Shown piece by piece: positions 52,674 through 58,675 of a stretch of 64,000 nt of DNA. The notes under the pieces were generated by a model. That model searched no databases. It was not told the origin of the DNA and saw only the letters and a program-made list of their open reading frames with translations. The stretch covers positions 1,426,001 through 1,490,000 of the forward strand of contig NZ_JBLZUR010000002.1 of assembly GCF_048565625.1 (NCBI RefSeq). The letters are read 5' to 3'. Each line of letters starts with the position of its first letter. Within the stretch, counting starts at the first letter, position 1. Source of the DNA: JBLZUR01 sp048565625. GTDB taxonomy: Bacteria > Pseudomonadota > Alphaproteobacteria > Sphingomonadales > Sphingomonadaceae. Both the position numbers and the translations under genes were made by a program.

Positions 52674-53590
52674 GCCGGCATTCCGTCGTGCTGCACGCCG
52701 TCGAGCAGGCGGCCGGTGATCCCCTTGGTGCCGATGAACATGTGTTGCCCCGGCTCTCCCCCATCGAGGTTGAAGCCGATCCGCCCGTCTTTCCAGGCGA
52801 CCATGCCGGCGGCGCCGTGAAGCGCTGGCCGCGCCTTCTGGAGTGGTGCCCAGGCACCCCACTGCTTAAAGAAGAACGGCACCCCCGCCGCCACGCACTG
52901 ATCGCGCAGTGACCGCGCCCAATCCGGGTGCATCGGCCGTGCGCCCAGCCCACTCTCCCCGCCGACGATTATCCAATCGATCGTCGCGGTGAGGTCCGCG
53001 AGCGGATCACCATCGCCCGCCCACATGGCGTCATGCAAGTTGATCGGCCCCAGCAGCGGCTCCGCCGAGACGAACCGCCGCGCTGCCGGGGTCGCCAGCA
53101 GCTGCGGCACTCGCTCGTTCGCCCGCGCCTGATCTTCGGCCGAAACGCCCAGCCAGACATTCGGCAGCGGCCAGTTCGCCGCTGGATCTGCGGTGACGCG
53201 CGCAAAATACGCCCGCATTCGCTCGGCCCGCTTGGTCAGCACCTGAAACGTATGCTGCGGAGCCGCCCCCATCACGGCGAACACGCGGTCGATTGTGCTG
53301 TCGAGCACGTTCTCATGGAAAAGGTCGCCATGCGCGCAGACGAAGATGCGCCGGGGCCGCTTCCACCGGATCGGGTCCAGCATCGCCGGTTCGTTGACGC
53401 GGACCTCGCCGGTCCACACCGGCCCCGCCGCCGTGTCGATCGTCAGCCCCTCGCGCGACGGATGGTTCTTCAGCCGCGTCCCCGCCAGCTTCATGGCGTA
53501 GCAGTGCTTGCATCCCGGCGAGATGACGGAGCATCCCGTTACCGGGTTCCACGTCGCATCCGTCCATTCGATCGTGGAGGTCTCAGCCAC
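52670..53590 (-). CDS. DUF5131 (phage Gp37/Gp68) protein, radical-SAM-like
   Basis: A 306-residue protein starting at GTG: TSTIEWTDATWNPVTGCSVISPGCKHCYAMKLAGTRL, then WTGEVRVNEPAMLDPIRWKRPRRIFVCAHGDLFHENV, HTFQVLTKRAERMR, NVWLGVSAEDQARANERVPQLLATPAARRFVSAEPLLGPI and WIIVGGESGLGARPMHPDWARSLRDQC. These are the diagnostic DUF5131 blocks. The Cys triad and barrel-like order suggest a radical SAM-related enzyme, but no reaction has been established to my knowledge. It belongs to the early operon. Confidence 0.9.
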   Translation of the reverse strand: MAETSTIEWTDATWNPVTGCSVISPGCKHCYAMKLAGTRLKNHPSREGLTIDTAAGPVWTGEVRVNEPAMLDPIRWKRPRRIFVCAHGDLFHENVLDSTIDRVFAVMGAAPQHTFQVLTKRAERMRAYFARVTADPAANWPLPNVWLGVSAEDQARANERVPQLLATPAARRFVSAEPLLGPINLHDAMWAGDGDPLADLTATIDWIIVGGESGLGARPMHPDWARSLRDQCVAAGVPFFFKQWGAWAPLQKARPALHGAAGMVAWKDGRIGFNLDGGEPGQHMFIGTKGITGRLLDGVQHDGMPA

Positions 53591-53783
53591 GGCGGAACTC
53601 CCGCCGGATGCCCAGCTTCGCCGCGCGTTGGCGGATCGCCTTCAAGCCGCGCGAGGGCAGGAACCTCGCGCATCCCTTTATGCCCGCGACCGGATACACC
53701 TTCCGCAACACCGCCTGCTCGCGCCGCGTCCACGGCGCGCCCGGTGTTTCGTCCGCGCGTTCGGCCAAGGCCAGAACCCTCAT
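53583..53783 (-). CDS. Small SANT/Myb-like DNA-binding protein
   Basis: A 66-residue protein: APWTRREQAVLRKVYPVAGIKGCARFLPSRGLKAIRQRAAKLGIRREFRRG. The spacing W-x..E..VLR..YP..G...C...LP.R...AI..RA..LGI is that of compact SANT-like helix-turn-helix proteins common in phages. It overlaps the DUF5131 start by eight bases and the upstream stop by ATGA. Confidence 0.65.
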   Translation of the reverse strand: MRVLALAERADETPGAPWTRREQAVLRKVYPVAGIKGCARFLPSRGLKAIRQRAAKLGIRREFRRG

Positions 53784-54022
53784 GCCTCGTCTCCCAGGTG
53801 CAGGCGCGCCGACAGGCCGTGGGCGACGACATCCATCTGTCGCGCCACGATCCTCAGCGTGTCCTCGTCATGTTCCGTGCTGCCGAGCGGACGCCGGTCG
53901 GCACGCTGCCGCAGCTTCTCGGCCTCCGCCTCGACGTAGAAGACCGCCGCCTCGCGCTCGTCCCGCGCGCCTTGCGCCCGCAGCGCCGCCTGCTCGGCCT
54001 TGCTGGCGCGCAACTTGATCAC
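53780..54022 (-). CDS. Small helical hypothetical protein
   Basis: An 80-residue protein starting at GTG (VIKLRASKAEQAALRAQGARDEREAAVFYVEAEAEKLRQRADRR), almost entirely helical and charged. The GTG overlaps the upstream stop (GTGA) and its own stop overlaps the next ATG. I do not recognise a family. Confidence 0.5.
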   Translation of the reverse strand: MIKLRASKAEQAALRAQGARDEREAAVFYVEAEAEKLRQRADRRPLGSTEHDEDTLRIVARQMDVVAHGLSARLHLGDEA

Positions 54023-54510
54023 TCGCCTTCGTGCTCGATGAAGAGCTTGGCGAAGTTGTCCCGATCTCCGCTGAGGAACATCCAAGGGTGGTTGCCCATA
54101 GCCTGGATGATCCGCGTGGGATGCTGGTTGGTGAACCGCGCCATGTCCGCGACCGAACACGAGCCGAATTGCGTTCGGCAGCCGCCAATAACTTGGATCA
54201 ATGTCCCAAGGTCGTCGAGAGCAACATCTTCGGCATCGGCTTCAAACCGCTGCGGGTCGAGAGCAGCGATCAGATCAACAGGAAGGTTGAAGATCTTCGC
54301 CGCGCTGGCGCGATGGTAGTCGCCCCAGCAGCCAGCGAAGCTCCCCAGGGCGTCGCTGACCAGCCTCTCGCCGGGCAGGCCGGTGGCCTCCCCGTCGTCG
54401 TCTTCATCCCCTTCGATGTCCCAGCCATCCGCCTCATTGCCGAAGGCCAGCACCCAAGGCGCCTTGTCCACATGCGGCACATCGGCCAACCCGCGCTCCA
54501 TCGCGTTCAC
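54019..54510 (-). CDS. Hypothetical early protein
   Basis: A 163-residue acidic protein (VNAMERGLADVPHVDKAPWVLAFGNEADGWDIEGDEDDDGEATG...). The C-terminal part, SCSVADMARFTNQHPTRIIQAMGNHPWMFLSGD, has a winged-helix-like look with a conserved phage-style HPTRIIQA helix. The GTG was chosen because AGAGGAG precedes it by eight bases and it overlaps the previous stop; an ATG three codons later is also possible. Confidence 0.5.
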   Translation of the reverse strand: MNAMERGLADVPHVDKAPWVLAFGNEADGWDIEGDEDDDGEATGLPGERLVSDALGSFAGCWGDYHRASAAKIFNLPVDLIAALDPQRFEADAEDVALDDLGTLIQVIGGCRTQFGSCSVADMARFTNQHPTRIIQAMGNHPWMFLSGDRDNFAKLFIEHEGE

Positions 54511-54716
54511 GCCGCCATCTCCTCTGTCTGAAATGCATGCGCCGGACACAGGTGGACCTCCGGCGCGTCGTCGTTCGACCCGATCCAGCCATCCGGCATC
54601 CAGGCGAACTTGATGAACCCCGCCGCCCCGCGCTCCACGCGCGCCTCGGCCTGGACCGCACAGCCCTCCGCGTCGCAGCGGAACAGGTCCGGCATGCCTC
54701 CGCGCTGCACGATCAT
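54507..54716 (-). CDS. Small Cys-containing early protein
   Basis: A 69-residue protein (MIVQRGGMPDLFRCDAEGCAVQAEARVERGAAGFIKFAWMPDGWIGSNDDAPEVHLCPAHAFQTEE). FRCDAEGC and VHLCPAH could form a small zinc site (C-x4-C ... C-x2-H). The ATG overlaps the upstream stop as ATGA. Unknown function. Confidence 0.55.
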   Translation of the reverse strand: MIVQRGGMPDLFRCDAEGCAVQAEARVERGAAGFIKFAWMPDGWIGSNDDAPEVHLCPAHAFQTEEMAA

Positions 54717-55306
54717 CCCTGCGCACCCGACGCTGCGGGTTGCGGGACGCTGACACCACGCGGGTCCGCCGTCCGCCGCCCGGATCGCACCATCGTCACG
54801 ATCCGCCCCGGTCCGGCCGCCGTCATCACCGTTTCGACGGCGATCAACCCGCGTCGCATCGCCAGCTTCTCGATCAGATGCGCAGCCTGCTGGCGCGTGG
54901 TCAGCCCCGCCAGCCGGACCAGGGCGCTGTTGGACGGGCACACCCGCCCGGCGCGCGCGGCATTGCCGAGGATCAGGTAGACCCGCTGTTCCTCGGCTGG
55001 CAGTGCCGCCACCGTCCGCCGGGCGGGCCGGACAGGCGCCGTGCGTCGTTCGCCGGACGTGCGCTGGATGATGTAGTGCTTGCCGCACCCGTTCATCCGC
55101 TGCGCCGGCTGCACCTCGCCTTCCTTGACCAGCGCGGCGACGGCGGCGACGATCGGCTCCGGCCGCAGCATGCTGGCATGCGCATAGGTGAACTCGTCAC
55201 CCGGTTCGGCCGTGCGCAGCCAGTTTTCGAGCGCCTCCGGCGTCTTGTACCAGACGCCCAGCGCGTCGTGAGATTCTCCCCCGCCGCCATCACTCGCTCT
55301 CCGCAA
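54713..55306 (-). CDS. Hypothetical early protein with two winged-helix-like parts
   Basis: A 197-residue protein. Residues 18-82 (VWYKTPEALENWLRTAEPGDEFTYAHASMLRPEPIVAAVAALVKEGEVQPAQRMNG) look like a small winged helix. Residues 103-170 (AEEQRVYLILGNAARAGRVCPSNSALVRLAGLTTRQQAAHLIEKLAMRRGLIAVE) like a second one, as in replication-initiator or regulator proteins. No family is certain. The only in-frame start near the overlap with the CII-like gene is a weak TTG, so the exact N-terminus is open. Confidence 0.5.
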   Translation of the reverse strand: MRRASDGGGGESHDALGVWYKTPEALENWLRTAEPGDEFTYAHASMLRPEPIVAAVAALVKEGEVQPAQRMNGCGKHYIIQRTSGERRTAPVRPARRTVAALPAEEQRVYLILGNAARAGRVCPSNSALVRLAGLTTRQQAAHLIEKLAMRRGLIAVETVMTAAGPGRIVTMVRSGRRTADPRGVSVPQPAASGAQG

Positions 55307-55772
55307 CTTGGGCGACGAGCGCGCGCAGCCGCAGATGCGCCTGAAGTTCCTCGTCCATTTCGCGGATCACGCGCCGCGCCTCGGCCGGCGTCAGTGCCAG
55401 GTCGGTCAGCGCGGAAAGGAGCGAGGCGACCGCGTCGCCATGCTCCTTCGCGCAATTGGCGATCGCCGCATGCAGGTCGATGATCGAAACGGACCCGGCC
55501 TGCACGTCCCGCAGCAGCAGATAGTCCTGTCCCCGCGCCATCATGCGGGTGACGATCGGGTCACCCGCGACGCGCTCCAGATCGTCGATCACGTCGGCCG
55601 GCGGGAAGCATTCGGCGTCGGCCGGGGCGAGCGAGTAGTAGCGGGCCAGCGTGGACTTGCCGACGCGCGTGAACCCCGCCGCCGCCTCGATCCCGCCGAT
55701 CTTGCCGATCAGCTCGCCGAACGCGATCTTGATCGCCCGCCGCCGTGCCTCATGAGGGGCGGGACCGCTCAT
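55290..55772 (-). CDS. CII-like phage regulator
   Basis: A 160-residue protein: AIKIAFGELIGKIGGIEAAAGFTRVGKSTLARYYSLAPADAECFPPADVIDDLERVAGDPIVTRMMA. The helix-turn-helix and the FPPADVIxDLExxAGxPxVT segment are those of the phage regulatory CII/CP76-like group. It is the second gene of the leftward early operon, right after the Cro-like gene, and might activate integration or early genes. The C-terminal half is helical. Confidence 0.65.
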   Translation of the reverse strand: MSGPAPHEARRRAIKIAFGELIGKIGGIEAAAGFTRVGKSTLARYYSLAPADAECFPPADVIDDLERVAGDPIVTRMMARGQDYLLLRDVQAGSVSIIDLHAAIANCAKEHGDAVASLLSALTDLALTPAEARRVIREMDEELQAHLRLRALVAQVAESE

Positions 55773-56065
55773 GCCGTCGCCCCGTGGGAAACATCTTCGG
55801 AATTTCCCGGAGACGACGCACCATCCGCGACCGTATCGCTCGCGTCATGATCGACGCTCAGTTCATAGCCTTGGCTCTGCGCGTAGGCGTTCCAGTCTAT
55901 GCCCCGCCCTCGCTCGCCAGCGGCAAGACGGATATGGTCAAGGTTCGACTTGCTGATCCCGACTTCGCGCCAAGAATGGACGGTTGATGGGCGACGATGC
56001 ACCAGCTTTGCGACAGCGGATGTGCCGCCGAGATTGTCTATGATCGGGTGTGGTTCGCTCGCCAT
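55769..56065 (-). CDS. Cro-like repressor
   Basis: A 98-residue protein starting MASEPHPIIDNLGGTSAVAKLVHRRPSTVHSWREVGISKSNLDHIRLAAGERGRGIDWNAY, a compact YdaS/Cro-like helix-turn-helix. It is transcribed divergently from the LexA-like repressor and is the first leftward early gene. It should compete at the shared operators and commit to lytic growth. The C-terminal tail is acidic and disordered. Confidence 0.78.
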   Translation of the reverse strand: MASEPHPIIDNLGGTSAVAKLVHRRPSTVHSWREVGISKSNLDHIRLAAGERGRGIDWNAYAQSQGYELSVDHDASDTVADGASSPGNSEDVSHGATA

Positions 56066-56074
56066 GGGCGCGAC

Positions 56075-56135
56075 ATATCCGATAATCGTAAGTTGTTCGC
56101 AAGGGAAAACTTACGACCTTCGGATTTGCGATAAT
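56075..56135. promoter_or_regulatory. Operator region of the repressor/cro intergenic switch
   Basis: ATATCCGATAATCGTAA (56,075-56,091) covers the -10 of the leftward cro promoter (minus-strand GGATAT, with TTGCGA upstream). Arms TCGTAAGTT (56,086-56,094) and AACTTACGA (56,108-56,116) form a perfect 9-bp inverted repeat. On the plus strand GATAAT (56,130-56,135) is a good -10 for the repressor gene. The 17-bp motif recurs inverted at 57,025-57,041. Confidence 0.82.
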
Positions 56136-56159
56136 CTGAAGCTTGGCTTTGATCGGGGG

Positions 56160-56726
56160 ATGGACCTCATTGAGATCAAAGCGGCCATTAAGCGGGCTGG
56201 GTTGCGGCAGATCGATATCGCCGAGCATCTCGGACTGACCCAAAAGAAGGTGAGCGAGACCCTCGGCGGGAAGCGCCGGTTTCAGTTCCACGAGATGGAT
56301 CGCTTGCGGGAATTGCTGGCAAAGCACGATCCGGCAATGCCAGGTCCGCTGCGCGCGATCCCGATCATCGGTCAGGTTGCGGCTGGGAATTGGCGGGAGG
56401 CTGTGCGTCACCCGCTCGCCTCCATGCCCGCCTTGGACCCGTCGATCCCGCACCGCGCCTTCGCGTTGCGGGTCGCTGGAGACTCGATGGACCTTCGCGC
56501 TCAGGATGGGGCTACGATCGTCGTCGATCCTGAGGATCGCTCCCTCTACCCGGGAAGGCTATACGTCGTCCTCAATGAGGATGGAGAGACAACCTTCAAG
56601 GAGTTCCGCTCAGATCCTGCGCGGCTCGTCCCGCTCTCCTCCAACCCGGCGCACGTCGATATCGTTCTGGGGCAGGGGCACTTTGAAGTTGTCGGCCGTG
56701 TGATCTGGATTGCGTCCCGCGCGTAG
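56160..56726 (+). CDS. CI-type repressor, LexA/S24 family
   Basis: A 188-residue repressor. The N-terminal helix-turn-helix is IKAAIKRAGLRQIDIAEHLGLTQKKVSETLGGKRRFQF. The C-terminal S24 domain has the cleavage pair Ala75-Gly76 (GQVAAGNW), the nucleophile Ser109 (RVAGDSMD) and the general base Lys147 (ETTFKEFR), so it should self-cleave with RecA after DNA damage. GGGGGA precedes the ATG. An upstream extension of the frame crosses the operators and is not used. It maintains lysogeny. Confidence 0.93.
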   Translation: MDLIEIKAAIKRAGLRQIDIAEHLGLTQKKVSETLGGKRRFQFHEMDRLRELLAKHDPAMPGPLRAIPIIGQVAAGNWREAVRHPLASMPALDPSIPHRAFALRVAGDSMDLRAQDGATIVVDPEDRSLYPGRLYVVLNEDGETTFKEFRSDPARLVPLSSNPAHVDIVLGQGHFEVVGRVIWIASRA

Positions 56727-56925
56727 GCTTCTCGGGGAAATCCTCCCAGCCATCCTCTAGCTGCTCGATGTCGGCGGGGACCGTGATGAAGAAGCAGCCG
56801 TTCTCGTCGTAACTGCCCATACCTAGTTCGATGGCGTCGCGCCGGGCTTCATGCCGCGACTTGCGCCAGGGCGCGCGCCCCTCCCTGAATACAACCAGTC
56901 GGTAGACGTACTTGCGTTGTGGCAT
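56596..56925 (-). CDS. Small hypothetical protein convergent with the repressor
   Basis: The first 65 or so residues (MPQRKYVYRLVVFREGRAPWRKSRHEARRDAIELGMGSYDENGCFFITVPADIEQLEDGWEDFPEK) look like a real small alpha/beta protein. The remainder overlaps the 3' end of the repressor gene in antisense and is Arg/Pro-rich. A perfect minus-strand TATAAT at 56,986-56,991 lies upstream and could drive it. No family recognised; the true C-terminus may be shorter in evolutionary terms. Confidence 0.5.
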   Translation of the reverse strand: MPQRKYVYRLVVFREGRAPWRKSRHEARRDAIELGMGSYDENGCFFITVPADIEQLEDGWEDFPEKPTRGTQSRSHGRQLQSAPAPERYRRAPGWRRAGRAAQDLSGTP

Positions 56926-56985
56926 CCGCTCGACTCACCTTGATCTAGGGCAACAGTGGAACGGAAAGAGAACGACGCTCAAGGT

Positions 56986-57041
56986 ATTATACGATGATCG
57001 TATAAATCTCCGTTGACATGACAGTTACGATTATCGGATAT
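56986..57041. promoter_or_regulatory. Rightward early promoter with 19-bp palindrome and 17-bp operator
   Basis: TTATACGATGATCGTATAA (56,987-57,005) is a perfect palindrome with a central G. TTGACA (57,013-57,018) is followed after 17 bases by GGATAT (57,036-57,041). TTACGATTATCGGATAT (57,025-57,041) overlaps this -10 and is the exact inverse of the operator in the cro/repressor gap. A minus-strand TATAAT lies in the palindrome edge, suggesting divergent promoters. Confidence 0.82.
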
Positions 57042-57067
57042 GGCATCCCGCAACACGGGAGGCCTTC

Positions 57068-57307
57068 ATGCTTCAGGACACCAAAGCCGCCTTCGACCAG
57101 CCGAACTGCAAGGCGATGGTCAACGGCAAGATCGTCACGGTCGTTCAGCACTTCACCGACGGCTCCGGCCAGACGCTGGTGACCGACGGGCAGCGCCGTC
57201 GCCGCGTCGCCCGCTCCACCCTCCGCCGCGTGCCGCAGCCGGTTGTCGAGACCCGCACCGTCGTTCCGGACGAGGATTTCGTCGCTTCTGAGGCTGCCGC
57301 ACGATGA
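57068..57307 (+). CDS. First protein of the rightward early operon
   Basis: A 79-residue protein (MLQDTKAAFDQPNCKAMVNGKIVTVVQHFTDGSGQTLVTDGQRRRRVARSTLRRV). A small beta-rich body with a basic stretch, possibly nucleic-acid binding. GGGAGG lies eight bases before the ATG. The stop overlaps the next ATG. It is the gene closest to the strong repressed promoter; excisionase-like function is possible by position but no motif shows it. Confidence 0.6.
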   Translation: MLQDTKAAFDQPNCKAMVNGKIVTVVQHFTDGSGQTLVTDGQRRRRVARSTLRRVPQPVVETRTVVPDEDFVASEAAAR

Positions 57308-57579
57308 TCGGCGATCCTCGCGCCCTCGCCGACATGGCGATCGACAATGCCGGCGGAGGGCAGGGCCACCGCGCCGCCGTCCGCGTCACCCGTCAGGCCT
57401 TCGCCGCCCACCGCGTCGACGCGCCCACGATCGATGGACTGCCCGACGATTGGAACGACACCCCGCGCGGCCTCGGCCGTGAGCAGATGGCCGGCGCAAT
57501 CGCCATCGGCGTCCTCCTCGGCATCGTCTTCGTCGGCGGGCCGATCGGTCTGGCCGGCGTCTTGGGATGCTTCCTGTGA
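57304..57579 (+). CDS. Small membrane protein of the rightward operon
   Basis: A 91-residue protein with a soluble N-terminal part (MIGDPRALADMAIDNAGGGQGHRAAVRVTRQAFAAHRVD) and a C-terminal membrane segment (MAGAIAIGVLLGIVFVGGPIGLAGVLGCFL). No family recognised. Start and stop are both coupled to neighbours by 4-base overlaps. Confidence 0.55.
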   Translation: MIGDPRALADMAIDNAGGGQGHRAAVRVTRQAFAAHRVDAPTIDGLPDDWNDTPRGLGREQMAGAIAIGVLLGIVFVGGPIGLAGVLGCFL

Positions 57580-57659
57580 GCCGCGCCCTCGCCATCTTGG
57601 TCCTCGCGGTCCTCCTCTGGAGCGCCATCGGCTGGACCGGCTGGGCGGTGCTGTCGTGA
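57576..57659 (+). CDS. 27-residue membrane microprotein
   Basis: A tiny frame starting at GTG, MSRALAILVLAVLLWSAIGW and ending TGWAVLS: essentially one hydrophobic helix with an Arg near the start. It is wedged between two genes with GTGA overlaps on both sides, so it is very likely translated by coupling. It might insert in the inner membrane; possible roles include exclusion or modulation of a neighbour, but nothing in sequence decides. Confidence 0.6.
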   Translation: MSRALAILVLAVLLWSAIGWTGWAVLS

Positions 57660-57904
57660 GCGACCGCACCTTCCTCTACGACGAGCGGCGCGACCTGATC
57701 GTCTTTATCGAAGACGGCAGCACGGCCGCCCAGATCGCTGAAGAGGTCAGCCTAGAAACGGCCTACCGCATGGCCGCCGCCGACGAACTCTTCCAGGCGC
57801 TGATCGCCCTGGTCGAGGCCTTCCACAACAGAGAGGCAACCGCCCACCCGGCTCTGGTCGAACAGGCCGAGGCCGCGATCGCGCAGGCGAGGGTAGTGGT
57901 ATGA
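57656..57904 (+). CDS. Small acidic early protein
   Basis: An 82-residue protein starting at GTG (MSDRTFLYDERRDLIVFIEDGSTAAQIAEEVSLETAYRMAAADELFQALIALVEAFHNRE). Short beta start then helices; a TAAQIAEEVSLETAYRMA segment could be a degenerate helix-turn-helix. Coupled to both neighbours by overlaps. No family recognised. Confidence 0.55.
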   Translation: MSDRTFLYDERRDLIVFIEDGSTAAQIAEEVSLETAYRMAAADELFQALIALVEAFHNREATAHPALVEQAEAAIAQARVVV

Positions 57905-58155
57905 TCGTCGCGGTCATCGAGGGCTATCACGTCGTACTCGGCGCGCCGGCTGGGTGGACACCGGAAACCAGCGGTCCGTGCCTCGGACTTCCCATCAGGC
58001 GCGAGATGAACGGCGACATGCCTTGCATGGTCTCGGCCTGGGAACCAACCGTCGCTGAACTCGCGGCATTGCAAGCCGGCGCGAAGGTTTACCTTCGAGT
58101 GCTCGGCTCCGCGCACCCGCCGGTCATGATCTATGTGGGCGATCCGGCGGAATGA
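57901..58155 (+). CDS. Small early protein of unknown function
   Basis: An 84-residue protein (MIVAVIEGYHVVLGAPAGWTPETSGPCLGLPIRREMNGDMPCMVSAWEPTVAELAALQAGAKVYLRVLGSAHPPVMIYVGDPAE). Beta-rich, with a WEPTxxELAxLxxGAxVxLRVLGxxHPPVxxxVG pattern that is widespread among small phage proteins in alphaproteobacteria. Function unknown. Confidence 0.65.
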   Translation: MIVAVIEGYHVVLGAPAGWTPETSGPCLGLPIRREMNGDMPCMVSAWEPTVAELAALQAGAKVYLRVLGSAHPPVMIYVGDPAE

Positions 58156-58673
58156 CCCGCCCCGGCCCCCCGCCGCGCTGGAACGAATGGGCATGGCTCG
58201 CGCACCACGCGAACGTCATCCATGTCGAGCGCCTCCGCCGCTACCCCGATCTCGTCAAGCGCGAGGCCATGACCAATCTGGAGGCGCGGCGCGGCCTCGA
58301 TCTCGCGCAGAACATCGCCCGCGAATGGCGCGCCCTCGCGCTGCTGGAGCCGATGCCCGCCGACGTCGACCGCTTCCTGCCCGGCGAGAAGGCGCAGAGC
58401 CTCGCCGCCGGCTGCGAGCGCTACGCCCGCATGGCCACCCGCAAGGGCGACGAAGCCGCCCGCGCCGCGATCCTGCTGGAAGCGAGCGAGACGCTCATCT
58501 TTCACTACCGCCAGACCGCCGCCCGCCTTGGCCCCATAGCCGCCCGCGCACAGGCAACATGGGAGGCCGCGCGCGCCGACTGGCGCACCGCCCGCCTCGC
58601 CGACGCCGAAGACGCCCGCCGCGCCGGCTGGACCTTCGCCGACCTGCCAGCCGCTGAGAGGAAAGCCGCATAG
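58152..58673 (+). CDS. Helical early protein of unknown function
   Basis: A 173-residue protein rich in Ala, Arg and Glu. The first third has WNEWAWLAHHANVIHVERLRRYPDLVKREAMTNLEARRGLDLAQNIAREWRALA, and the C-terminal half is a long helix ending WTFADLPAAERKAA. It precedes the cytosine methyltransferase gene by two bases. I do not recognise it; the shape suggests a helical bundle that may bind protein or DNA. Confidence 0.5.
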   Translation: MTRPGPPPRWNEWAWLAHHANVIHVERLRRYPDLVKREAMTNLEARRGLDLAQNIAREWRALALLEPMPADVDRFLPGEKAQSLAAGCERYARMATRKGDEAARAAILLEASETLIFHYRQTAARLGPIAARAQATWEAARADWRTARLADAEDARRAGWTFADLPAAERKAA

Positions 58674-58675
58674 CC

